A stretch of DNA of 64,000 bases, from positions 186,001 to 250,000 of the forward strand of contig NZ_JAKLUA010000003.1 in NCBI RefSeq assembly GCF_022012435.1, read 5' to 3'. The notes under the pieces were generated by a model that saw only the letters and a list, made by a program, of their open reading frames with translations, did not search any database and was not told where the DNA came from. Made by a program: the position numbers and the translations under genes. This DNA comes from Bradyrhizobium zhengyangense. Lineage in GTDB: Bacteria > Pseudomonadota > Alphaproteobacteria > Rhizobiales > Xanthobacteraceae. This document shows, one piece after another, positions 9,138 through 16,862 of the stretch (positions within the stretch are counted from its first letter, which is position 1; every line of letters starts with the position of its first letter).

Positions 9138-10409
9138 ATGACCATTGCCGATCAAGTGACGGGATCGACGATCGCGGGAACCGCTGGCGCCAAGCCTGCG
9201 GAGGTCAAATCTGTCGACGCCAAGCCGCGCATTGCTGCGCCGGCCATCACGCTGCCGGCCATCGGCGAGCGCGAGCTCAGGCTCGATCTGTTCCGCGGCC
9301 TCGCGCTGTGGCTGATCTTCATCGACCATCTGCCGCCGAATCTCCTGACCTGGTTCACGATCCGCAATTACGGCTTCAGCGACGCCACCGAGATCTTCAT
9401 CTTCATTTCCGGCTATACCGCAGCCTTCGTCTACGGCCGCGCGATGCTGGAGAACGGTTTCGTCATCGCCACCGCGCGGGTTCTGCGCCGGGTCTGGCAG
9501 ATCTATGTCGCCCACGTCTTCCTGTTCACGATCTTCCTCGCCGAAATCTCCTACGTCGCGACCAGCTTCGAGAACCCGCTCTACACCGAAGAGATGGGCA
9601 TCATGGATTTTCTCAAGCAGCCCGACGTCACCATCGTGCAGGCGCTGCTGCTGCGCTTCCGTCCCGTCAACATGGACGTGCTGCCGCTCTATATCGTCCT
9701 GATGCTCGCGCTGCCGCTGATCCTGTGGTCGATGAAGTGGCGGCCCGATGTCACGCTCGCGCTCTCGGCGCTGCTTTACGCCGCGACCTGGGAGTTCGAC
9801 CTCTACTTCTCCGCCTATCCGAACGGCTTCTGGGCCTTCAATCCCTTTGCCTGGCAGTTGCTGTTCGTGTTCGGCGCCTGGTGCGCGCTTGGAGGCGCGC
9901 GACGCATGTCGCGCATCCTGGCGTCGCCCGTGACGATGTGGATTTCGATCGCCTATCTCGCCGCGGCGTTCTATGTGACGCTGACCTGGTATGTCCCGCA
10001 GCTCTCGCACTTCATGCCGAAGCTGATCGAGCAGTGGATGTATCCGATCGACAAGACTGACCTCGACGTGCTGCGCTTCACGCATTTCCTGGCGCTGGCC
10101 GCGCTCACCGTGCGTTTTCTGCCGCGGGAATGGCCGGGTCTGAAATCGCCGTGGTTACGGCCGCTGATCGTGTGCGGCCAGCATTCGCTGGAGATATTCT
10201 GTCTCGGCGTCTTCCTGGCCTTTGCCGGCCATTTCATCCTGGCCGAGGTCGCGAGCGGCCCTGCCATGCATGCGCTGATTAGCCTCTCCGGAATTCTGAT
10301 CATGTGGGCGATGGCCTGGGTGATTTCGTGGTACAAGCGCGTAGCTGACAAGAGCGGTGTAAAAACCAAAAACGCCGTCGGCAACGCCGATCTGGCGGGA
10401 GGGGGCTGA
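9138..10409 (+). CDS. opgC: OpgC family membrane protein (periplasmic glucan modification)
   Basis: Polytopic inner-membrane protein of the OpgC family, which adds succinyl-type substituents to osmoregulated periplasmic glucans. The 423-residue product has a short soluble N-terminus, then the family hallmark RLDLFRGLALWLIFIDHLPP with the conserved histidine, then SDATEIFIFISGYTAAF, and about ten hydrophobic segments. The ATG at 9138 is the first sensible start; the longer frame runs back over apaG. Its stop overlaps the next start by one base (TGATG), so it is co-translated with two SGNH-type proteins that may be periplasmic partners. Confidence 0.88.
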   Translation: MTIADQVTGSTIAGTAGAKPAEVKSVDAKPRIAAPAITLPAIGERELRLDLFRGLALWLIFIDHLPPNLLTWFTIRNYGFSDATEIFIFISGYTAAFVYGRAMLENGFVIATARVLRRVWQIYVAHVFLFTIFLAEISYVATSFENPLYTEEMGIMDFLKQPDVTIVQALLLRFRPVNMDVLPLYIVLMLALPLILWSMKWRPDVTLALSALLYAATWEFDLYFSAYPNGFWAFNPFAWQLLFVFGAWCALGGARRMSRILASPVTMWISIAYLAAAFYVTLTWYVPQLSHFMPKLIEQWMYPIDKTDLDVLRFTHFLALAALTVRFLPREWPGLKSPWLRPLIVCGQHSLEIFCLGVFLAFAGHFILAEVASGPAMHALISLSGILIMWAMAWVISWYKRVADKSGVKTKNAVGNADLAGGG

Positions 10410-11179
10410 TGAAGGCGAAGGTTCTCCTGAGCCTGATCCTGCTGTGCGGATACCTTGCCGCGCCTTCGGCGCGCGCGGACGATGCTGCGCCCGCGGTCCC
10501 TGCTGCCTGCGAATTGCCGCCTTATCTGCTCGCCACCGAGAGCCAGCTCCACAAGGTCGCCGAAGCCGTGACATCAGGCAAGCCGCTTGAGATTCTGGTG
10601 GTCGGCAGCCGCTCCACCACCATTCCGTTTTCGGAGGACAGCTCCTACCCGGCGCGCATGCAAGCCATCTTGAAGGAGAAGCTGCCGCCTTCGGAGACGG
10701 TCCACGTATCCGTAGAAATACAGAGCAAGAAGACGGCGGAGGAGGCCGCCGGAACCTTCGTTAAGCTGATGGAAGCAAAATCACCTACTTTGGTCATCTG
10801 GCAGACCGGGACCGTGGATGCTATCCGATCGATCGATCCCGATGATTTCCGCGGCGCCGTGACCGATGGGGTCGCTGCGCTGCAAAATGCAGGGGCTGAC
10901 GTCGTCTTGATGAATTTGCAGTACAGCCCACGTACCGAATCCATGATCTCGGCGCCGCCCTATCTCGACAATATGCGGGTTGTGGCGCAGGAGCATGATG
11001 TCCCGCTGTTCGATCGTTTCGCGATCATGCGGCAGTGGAATGATCAGGGTCAGTTCGACCTATTCAGTCCCTCTCGCGGCCCTGAGCTGGCGAAGCAGGT
11101 CCATGATTGCATTGGCCGGGCGTTGGCGCAGTTTGTGCTCGACGCGGCCCATCTGGGCTCGGCCCAGCAGCAAAATTGA
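10409..11179 (+). CDS. Secreted SGNH-fold protein with lost catalytic residues
   Basis: 256 residues with a signal peptide (cleavage probably after SARA, about residue 23). It is a clear paralogue of the next gene, sharing LVIWQTGT, IDPDDF, LQYSPR and FAIMRQW, but each SGNH catalytic block is altered. The nucleophile position in the GSRST segment is Arg68, the block III asparagine is Val136 (GTV for GTN), and the block V Asp-x-x-His is absent. It is therefore probably a non-catalytic periplasmic partner or binding protein. Start overlaps the opgC stop. Function is not known; the link to glucan decoration is inferred from the operon. Confidence 0.75.
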   Translation: MKAKVLLSLILLCGYLAAPSARADDAAPAVPAACELPPYLLATESQLHKVAEAVTSGKPLEILVVGSRSTTIPFSEDSSYPARMQAILKEKLPPSETVHVSVEIQSKKTAEEAAGTFVKLMEAKSPTLVIWQTGTVDAIRSIDPDDFRGAVTDGVAALQNAGADVVLMNLQYSPRTESMISAPPYLDNMRVVAQEHDVPLFDRFAIMRQWNDQGQFDLFSPSRGPELAKQVHDCIGRALAQFVLDAAHLGSAQQQN

Positions 11180-11191
11180 GGTCTAGCGTTA

Positions 11192-12193
11192 ATGAGTTCT
11201 CTCCGCCCTTTTGGCCTGTCGACATGCTTGGCCGCGCCTGCAGCGGCAATGCTGCTGATGCTGACGCCTGTGCTGCAGGCACCCGCTCAAGCTCAGGCCG
11301 CCCAGGCGACTCCAGCGCCGCAGCAGGCTGCTAATCCCGCACCCACATCGCCGTCCCAGACCACGGTTGCTGCGACGACCCCGCAGTCCACCGATCAGCG
11401 CGGCCTCACCTCGCGCGCCATCGACAAGGTGAAGCAGGTCGCGAAATCCGCCGGCGATATTTTCAGCCGCGTGCCGTGCCTGCCGCCAAAGGGCGGCGCG
11501 AAGACGATGGGCTCGCTGCCGCATGTCGCGAACAAGCTCATTGCCGGCCAGCCTGTCGTGATCGTCGCGTTCGGCTCGTCCTCGACTGCAGGCTATGGCG
11601 CGAGCTCGCCCGACTTCAACTATCCGAACCGCCTCGCCGCGCAGCTGCGCCGGCAATATCCGACCGCTAACATCACCGTCATCAATGCCGGCGTCGGTGG
11701 CGAGGATGCGCCCGAGATGATGAAGCGCCTCCAGAAGGAGGTGATCGATGTGCATCCGGATCTCGTGATCTGGCAGGTCGGCACCAACGCCGTGCTGCGC
11801 AATCTCGATCCCGGCGACACCGCCAAAATGGTCGAGGACGGTATCACCCGCATCCAGGCGGCCGGCGATGCCGACGTCGTGCTGGTCGATCCGCAATATT
11901 CGCCGCGCGTCACCGAGCGTCCCGAAAGCGCAGGCAAGATGGTGAAGCTGCTCGGCAAGGTCGCCGAGCTTCGTCACGTCGGCATCTTCCCGCGCTTCGA
12001 GGTGATGCGCGACTGGCACGAGAAGCAGGCCCTTCCGGTCGAGAGTTTTGTGATCGCCGATGGCCTGCACATGAACGATTGGGGCTATGCCTGCTTCGCC
12101 CAGCTGCTCGGCGACGACATCATCCACTCGGTCGGCCAGCTCAAGCTCGGCGTGAACGTGCCCGCGGACGTGCGGACCTATCGGCCGATGTAG
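11192..12193 (+). CDS. Secreted SGNH/GDSL hydrolase-family protein
   Basis: 333 residues: signal peptide, an Ala/Pro/Gln-rich linker (about residues 30-70), then an SGNH domain with all four blocks intact: nucleophile Ser130 in AFGSSSTAGYG, glycine in NAGVGGE, Asn199 in WQVGTNAVL, and Asp290/His293 in DGLHMNDWGY. Such domains act as acyl-esterases or, when paired with membrane acyl carriers, as acyltransferases. It starts 12 bases after the preceding paralogue and belongs to the opgC operon, which suggests that it completes or trims the acyl decoration of periplasmic glucans. The substrate is not shown by the sequence. Confidence 0.8.
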   Translation: MSSLRPFGLSTCLAAPAAAMLLMLTPVLQAPAQAQAAQATPAPQQAANPAPTSPSQTTVAATTPQSTDQRGLTSRAIDKVKQVAKSAGDIFSRVPCLPPKGGAKTMGSLPHVANKLIAGQPVVIVAFGSSSTAGYGASSPDFNYPNRLAAQLRRQYPTANITVINAGVGGEDAPEMMKRLQKEVIDVHPDLVIWQVGTNAVLRNLDPGDTAKMVEDGITRIQAAGDADVVLVDPQYSPRVTERPESAGKMVKLLGKVAELRHVGIFPRFEVMRDWHEKQALPVESFVIADGLHMNDWGYACFAQLLGDDIIHSVGQLKLGVNVPADVRTYRPM

Positions 12194-12203
12194 GCGACGG
12201 TGC

Positions 12204-12319
12204 CGTAGGGTGGGTTAGGCGAAGCCGTAACCCACCTCCTTAGTTTCCGCGGCGACAGAAGTGGTGGGTTAAGCCGAGCAGATGCGCTTCGCGCATCTGC
12301 AGGGCTAACCCACCCTACG
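12204..12319. repeat. Dispersed palindrome, GTAGGGTGGGTTA family
   Basis: Outer arms CGTAGGGTGGGTTA (12204-12217) and TAACCCACCCTACG (12306-12319) are perfect complements. Inside lie a second inverted pair (GTAACCCACC / GGTGGGTTAA) and a 9-base hairpin CAGATGCGC-TTC-GCGCATCTG (12279-12299). The element fills the gap between the convergent SGNH gene and metZ. Confidence 0.85.
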
Positions 12320-12333
12320 ATTCCGCGCTCACC

Positions 12334-13521
12334 TCACGCCTTCTCCAGCGCCGCAGTCAGATCCTCGATCAGATCGTCCGCATGCTCGAGCCCGGCCGAG
12401 AAGCGGATGAATCCCTCGCTGATGCCGAGCGCGGCGCGATCCTCGGGCTTCAGCCGTTGATGCGTCGTCGTCGCCGGATGCGTGACGAGGCTCTTGGCGT
12501 CGCCGAGATTGTTCGAGATCTTTGCGAGCTTCAGCTCGTTGAGCACGCGGAACGCTGCCGCCTTGCCGCCCTTGGCCTCGAAGCCCACCAGCGTCGAGCC
12601 GCCGCGCATCTGCTTCTTCACCAGCGCCGCCTGCGGATGATCCTCGCGGCCGGGATAGACCAGCCGCGAAATCTTCGGATGGCTTGCCAGCACGTCGGCC
12701 ACGCGCGCCGCGGTCTCGGTCTGTGCGCGCACGCGCACGGCGAGTGTCTCCAGGCCCTTGAGCAGAACCCAGGCGTTGAACGGCGAGATCGACGGGCCAG
12801 TCTGGCGCATGAAATTGTGGATGTGCTCGGCGATGAAGGCTTCCGAGGACAGGATGATGCCGCCCAGACACCGGCCCTGGCCGTCGATGTGCTTGGTCGC
12901 GGAATAGACGACGACGTCGGCGCCGAGCGCGAGCGGGCTCTGCCAGATCGGCGTCGCGAACACGTTGTCGACGACGAGCCGCGCGCCGCCCTTGTGAGCG
13001 ATCTCGGCAATCGAGGGAATGTCGAGCACGTCGAGCGTCGGATTGGTAGGGCTCTCCAGGAAGAACGTCTTGGTGTTCGGCTTCACCGCGCGCTGCCACT
13101 GGTCGAGATTGGCGCCGTCGACCAGCGTGGTCTCGATGCCGTAGCGCGGCAACAGATCCTGAATGACGTAGAGACACGAGCCGAACAGCGCGCGCGATGC
13201 CACGACATGATCGCCGGCCTTGAGCGGCGCGAGGATCGCCGTCGTCACCGCGGCCATGCCTGTCGCCGCCGAGCGCGCCGCTTCAGCGCCTTCGAGCTCG
13301 ATCATGCGGCGCTCGAACATCGCGATCGTCGGGTTCGAATAGCGCGAATAGATGAAGCCGGGATCTTCGCCCTTGAACCGCGCCTCGCACTCCTCGGCGC
13401 TGTTGTAGACATAGCCCTGGGTCAAAAACAGCGACTCCGACGTCTCGCCATATTGCGAGCGCAGGGTGCCGGAATGGACCAGGCGGGTTTCGGGGCGGTA
13501 ACTGGCAGGCGACTTCGACAT
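12334..13521 (-). CDS. metZ: O-succinylhomoserine sulfhydrylase MetZ
   Basis: PLP enzyme that makes homocysteine directly from O-succinylhomoserine and sulfide in methionine synthesis. The 395-residue product belongs to the Cys/Met metabolism PLP family: YSRYSNPT near the N-terminus, VVDNVFATP, and the cofactor lysine K210 in YSATKHIDGQG. Length and the ETRLVHSGTLRSQYGETSE start are typical of MetZ rather than cystathionine synthases. The ATG at 13521 has GGAGGG five bases upstream. A SAM-II riboswitch, terminator and extra hairpin occupy the 5' leader, so expression should fall when S-adenosylmethionine is abundant. Confidence 0.93.
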   Translation of the reverse strand: MSKSPASYRPETRLVHSGTLRSQYGETSESLFLTQGYVYNSAEECEARFKGEDPGFIYSRYSNPTIAMFERRMIELEGAEAARSAATGMAAVTTAILAPLKAGDHVVASRALFGSCLYVIQDLLPRYGIETTLVDGANLDQWQRAVKPNTKTFFLESPTNPTLDVLDIPSIAEIAHKGGARLVVDNVFATPIWQSPLALGADVVVYSATKHIDGQGRCLGGIILSSEAFIAEHIHNFMRQTGPSISPFNAWVLLKGLETLAVRVRAQTETAARVADVLASHPKISRLVYPGREDHPQAALVKKQMRGGSTLVGFEAKGGKAAAFRVLNELKLAKISNNLGDAKSLVTHPATTTHQRLKPEDRAALGISEGFIRFSAGLEHADDLIEDLTAALEKA

Positions 13522-13535
13522 TGAACCCTCCGATA

Positions 13536-13559
13536 TGACCGTCTTGTCGAAAACGGTCA
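13536..13559 (-). promoter_or_regulatory. metZ leader hairpin just before the ribosome-binding site
   Basis: A 7-base perfect stem (TGACCGT / ACGGTCA on the minus strand) with a 10-base loop lies between the riboswitch terminator and the metZ ribosome-binding site. Any readthrough transcript would carry it, and it may shape translation initiation. Structure only; role not known. Confidence 0.4.
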
Positions 13560-13560
13560 C

Positions 13561-13593
13561 AAAAAAACCGGCCTGGATATCTCCACGGGCCGG
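13561..13593 (-). terminator. Intrinsic terminator downstream of the SAM-II aptamer
   Basis: On the minus strand CCGGCC...TGGA pairs with TCCA...GGCCGG around a 4-base loop and is followed directly by seven T. It stands between the riboswitch aptamer and metZ, the position of an expression platform. The 5' arm is also complementary to the aptamer tail (GGCCGGG), which offers a competing antiterminator pairing. Confidence 0.75.
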
Positions 13594-13603
13594 GATCACA
13601 GAG

Positions 13604-13668
13604 GTCCCCGGCCTGTTTAGCGACTTATTTAACGTGGCTGCAAGCCGGCCGGCTCAAATCACCACGGG
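13604..13668 (-). ncRNA. SAM-II riboswitch (S-adenosylmethionine, alphaproteobacterial type)
   Basis: The minus-strand sequence matches the SAM-II pattern. The P1 stem is CGTGG (13666-13662) with CCACG (13637-13633); the conserved TGATTT follows the first strand and TTGCAG precedes the second. A tail TTAAAT...CGCTAAA follows. The loop CCGGCC (within 13645-13652) can pair with the tail GGCCGG (13609-13614 region), forming the pseudoknot that defines this class. SAM-II motifs are known ahead of methionine genes in alphaproteobacteria, and metZ lies directly downstream. Identified by eye, not by a covariance search. Confidence 0.82.
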
Positions 13669-13785
13669 ATAAGTGATGCTCATATTCCGCAATGCCCTTT
13701 CCGTCAAGGCGTCCATCGGATAGCCGTAAAAGGCTCGTATTTCCCGCAAGTCCGGGCGTGCGTGCCCCCTGATGAGGACCCCCGG

Positions 13786-14892
13786 TTGACGTTCACGGTT
13801 GCCGCCGACGCCAATGGTATCCTGCCCGACCGCATGATCGCGGCGATGGCGGAAGCGGGCCTCATCCTGCCTGCCTATGATTTCGTCGAAAGCCAGATCC
13901 AGCCGGCGAGCCTCGATTTGCGCCTCGGCGACATCGCCTATCGCGTGCGCGCGAGCTTCCTGCCCGGTCCCGGCGCCACCGTCGCCGAGCGCATCGACCG
14001 GTTGAAGCTGCACGAGTTCAGCCTCGCCGACGGCGCTGTGCTCGAGACCAACTGCGTCTACATCGTGCCGCTGCTGGAGAGCCTCGCGCTGCCGCCGGAG
14101 ATCGTCGCGGCCGCGAACCCGAAAAGCTCGACCGGCCGGCTCGACGTCTTCACTCGCGTGATCGCCGACGGCACGCGTCGTTTCGACATGATCGGCGCCG
14201 GCTATCACGGCCCGCTCTATGCCGAGATCAGCCCGAAGACGTTTCCCGTGCTGGTGCGCGAAGGCTCGCGCCTGTCCCAGGTGCGCTTCCGAACCGGCGA
14301 TGCCATCCTCAATGCCGACGCGCTCGAAACTTTGCATGCCACCGAGCGCCTCGTCGACATCGACGATGCCGATCTCACCGGCGGCGTTGCCGTCTCGGTC
14401 GATCTCTCGGGCGAGAAGGGCAGTGGCTTCGTCGGCTATCGCGCCAAGCGCCACACCGGCGTCGTCGATGTCGATCGCCGCTCCGGCTATGCGGTGGAAG
14501 ATTTTTGGGAGCCGATCTCGGCCCGTCCTGATGGCAGCCTGATCCTGGATCCCGGCGAGTTTTATATCCTCGCGTCGAAAGAGGCCGTGCAGGTCCCGCC
14601 CGACTACGCCGCGGAGATGGTGCCGTTCGATCCGCTCGTCGGCGAATTCCGCGTGCACTATGCCGGCTTCTTCGATCCCGGATTCGGCTATGCCGGCGCC
14701 GGCGGGCAAGGCGCGCGCGCCGTGCTGGAAGTGCGCTCGCGCGAAGTGCCGTTCATTCTCGAGCACGGCCAGATCGTCGGCCGCCTGGTCTACGAGAAGA
14801 TGCTGGCTCGCCCCGACGCGATGTACGGCCAGCGCATCGGCTCCAACTATCAGGCGCAGGGCCTGAAGCTGAGCAAGCATTTCCGGGTGTAG
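13786..14892 (+). CDS. Tandem-fused dCTP deaminase-type protein (2'-deoxycytidine 5'-triphosphate deaminase)
   Basis: About 368 residues, twice the length of classical Dcd, made of two related trimeric-dUTPase-fold halves. The first half has QPASLDLRLGD and ANPKSSTGRLDVFTRV, the nucleotide-binding SS-x-x-R type motif. The second half mirrors it (LILDPGEFYILASKE) but reads PFDPLVGEFRVH at the equivalent place. Expected role: deamination of dCTP towards dUTP for dTTP supply. The TTG at 13786 is preferred because GAGGA lies seven bases upstream. A GTG at 13762 would add eight residues and has no ribosome-binding site. Divergent from metZ. Confidence 0.8.
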   Translation: MTFTVAADANGILPDRMIAAMAEAGLILPAYDFVESQIQPASLDLRLGDIAYRVRASFLPGPGATVAERIDRLKLHEFSLADGAVLETNCVYIVPLLESLALPPEIVAAANPKSSTGRLDVFTRVIADGTRRFDMIGAGYHGPLYAEISPKTFPVLVREGSRLSQVRFRTGDAILNADALETLHATERLVDIDDADLTGGVAVSVDLSGEKGSGFVGYRAKRHTGVVDVDRRSGYAVEDFWEPISARPDGSLILDPGEFYILASKEAVQVPPDYAAEMVPFDPLVGEFRVHYAGFFDPGFGYAGAGGQGARAVLEVRSREVPFILEHGQIVGRLVYEKMLARPDAMYGQRIGSNYQAQGLKLSKHFRV

Positions 14893-14910
14893 CTGTATCT
14901 TCGTCCTCCG

Positions 14911-15087
14911 CTGTCATTCCCTGCGAACCGGCTACGCTAAGGCTTCGCCGAGGTTGAGGTCCAGGAGCGCCGAAGCTTTAGCGTAGGCGGCAAGCGGGGA
15001 ATCCAGTACGCCGCGGCCTGTCGATTTGATCACCGCTGTCTCGGAGTACTGGATCGCCCGATCAGGTGTTCAGGTCGGGCGATGACA
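14911..15087. repeat. Composite dispersed palindrome
   Basis: Nested inverted pairs: CTACGCTAAGGCTTCG (14932-14947) with CGAAGCTTTAGCGTAG (14971-14986, one mismatch), ATCCAGTAC (15001) with GTACTGGAT (15046), and CGCCCGA with TCGGGCG (15055-15080). The AATCCAGTAC / TACTGGAT core recurs in the element at 59683-59798. It accounts for most of the gap between the deaminase gene and the PAS gene. Confidence 0.7.
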
Positions 15088-15130
15088 TCGAATGTGTGCC
15101 AGGATGTGCAAAATCCAACGAGATCTCGCC

Positions 15131-15544
15131 ATGACCGATCCATCCCAACTCGACGCAAATATCCTCAACGACGCCGCCGACGCGGTGATCTATGCCGATC
15201 GCTCCGGCACCATCACGCGCTGGAATCATGCATCCACCGCGCTGTTCGGCTTCACCGCAGAAGACGCGCTCGGCCAGAATCTCGATCTGATCATTCCCGA
15301 ACATTTACGCGCTGCGCACTGGAAAGGTTTTGAAGCCGCGCTTGCGAGCGGCGCGATGAAGCTTGCGGGCCGGCCGACGCTGACTCGCGCGCTGCACAAG
15401 AGCGAACGCAAGCTCTATATCGAAATGACTTTCGCATTGGTGCGTGACGCCGGCGGCAACGTGCAAGGATCGGTCGCAATGGCGCGCGACGTCACCGAGC
15501 GCGTCGAGCGGGAGCGGGCGGCTAAGGCATCGCAAACTTCGTGA
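15131..15544 (+). CDS. Single PAS-domain protein
   Basis: A 137-residue protein that is almost wholly one PAS domain (about residues 10-130): ADAVIYADRSGTITRWNHAS, LFGFTAEDALGQNLDLIIP, and the closing beta strand GSVAMARDVTERVERER. There is no output domain, so it probably senses a small ligand or redox state and acts through protein contacts. No heme-anchoring residue can be assigned with confidence. The ATG at 15131 gives a standard start; the frame extends 13 codons further without a better signal. It lies alone between a repeat and a divergent-function gene. Confidence 0.82.
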   Translation: MTDPSQLDANILNDAADAVIYADRSGTITRWNHASTALFGFTAEDALGQNLDLIIPEHLRAAHWKGFEAALASGAMKLAGRPTLTRALHKSERKLYIEMTFALVRDAGGNVQGSVAMARDVTERVERERAAKASQTS

Positions 15545-15646
15545 TGCGGAATTGACCTGATGTCGTGCAGGGCCTCTTGCGCGCATCATGTTGCCTGTCA
15601 TCCGGCACAGTGACACACTCGATCAAAACAACGATCGGGAGTGAAC

Positions 15647-16696
15647 ATGACCGCAGCAGATACAGCGCAGGAAGCGCAATGGAAACGCTGGCGCGCGGTG
15701 GCCGATCTCTACCATGCTTACTTCACCGGTCTGATCCTCACCGTGGTCACCCGGCGCGGCACGGCCGATGCCGCCGAATTCGTCTTCCGCGTGTTCCGCC
15801 GCCAGCAGCAGGAGCGCTTTCTGCCGGGGCTCAGGAAGCTCGGGATCGATCACCTGCCGCCGGCGGTGGCGGCGGCGCAATATCATTATCTCTCCAACTG
15901 GATCGGCGGCGTGCACGTCGAATACATGTACGAGAGCGACACCAAGGCCTGGATCCGCTATCCGCCGCCGCGCTGGATCTGGAAGGGCCCGGCGATCTGC
16001 GGCGTACCCGGCGAGGTTAGCCGCGCGATGCTGCGCGGCTGGCACGCCAACAACGGCGTCGTGCTCGGTGATCTCAGGCTCGGCTTCGTCTGTACCAAGC
16101 AGAGCGTCGACGGCCAGGACGGCCTCGAGGGTCATTATCACCAGTACGACCATCCGCTCGAACCGGACCAGCGCCTGGTCTACGCGCGGCATCTCGAAGC
16201 GCCGCTGTTCGACGCCAAGGCCGCGCCGGCGCTGCCTGTCGCGAGTTGGCCGAAGCCGCGGCTGGAAAAGGCCTATCGCAACTATGCCATGGAATATGTC
16301 CGTACGGCCGCGCCGGTGATGGTGCAGCTGTTCGGCCCGGAAGATGCCGGCTATCTCCTGCACATCACGGGCAAGCTGATCGGCATGCAGTTCTTCGATG
16401 AGATCGCGGAGCCGCTGGCGATGCGCAGCGGCGGCGCGAGCGAGTTCGCGTCCTTCCTCGGCGCACTGTTCGCCGCGCAGGATGACGCGGCCGAGACCAC
16501 GCAATCCGAAGGCACGTTCGAAATCCGTCAGCAGAGCTGGAAGCTGATGGACGACGTCGCCGATTATCACGGCGCGTGCACCAAGTTGCTGGAGGGAATG
16601 TTCGAGGGACTCGCCGCCGGATGCGGCCGGCACATCGACGTACACCTTCGCCCAACGACAGGCCGCCGCGCGCCGCTGGCTTGGACGGTCGGTTAA
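15647..16696 (+). CDS. Conserved hypothetical protein
   Basis: 349 residues, not recognised. It has no signal peptide and no clear membrane segment, and it looks like a soluble, mixed alpha/beta cytoplasmic protein rich in aromatic residues. Notable conserved-looking stretches are HYLSNWIGGVHVEYMYESD, WIRYPPPRWIWKGPAIC and LRGWHANNGVVLGDLRLGF, where His, Asn and Asp could form a ligand or metal site. The ATG at 15647 follows GGGAG by five bases. It stands alone between the PAS gene and the MATE exporter, so context gives no clue to its role. Confidence 0.7.
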   Translation: MTAADTAQEAQWKRWRAVADLYHAYFTGLILTVVTRRGTADAAEFVFRVFRRQQQERFLPGLRKLGIDHLPPAVAAAQYHYLSNWIGGVHVEYMYESDTKAWIRYPPPRWIWKGPAICGVPGEVSRAMLRGWHANNGVVLGDLRLGFVCTKQSVDGQDGLEGHYHQYDHPLEPDQRLVYARHLEAPLFDAKAAPALPVASWPKPRLEKAYRNYAMEYVRTAAPVMVQLFGPEDAGYLLHITGKLIGMQFFDEIAEPLAMRSGGASEFASFLGALFAAQDDAAETTQSEGTFEIRQQSWKLMDDVADYHGACTKLLEGMFEGLAAGCGRHIDVHLRPTTGRRAPLAWTVG

Positions 16697-16862
16697 TTCC
16701 ACCGGCTGAAATGCGCTGCCGCAGGGCACGCCTGCACCTGACGCAGGAGGAATCGGTAACCAGCGTGCTAACAAGTGCTCGTCGCGCCTTACGCGCGAGC
16801 AAATTGATTGATGCACCTAAGCATTGCCACGCCGCAAATGGCGCATTTGTCCGGGAGAGGAA

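Noticed and set aside
8403..10085. Long minus-strand ORF (560 residues) across hslO-apaG-opgC
   Set aside because: It spans three well-supported genes and intergenic repeats; low-complexity translation, no motif.
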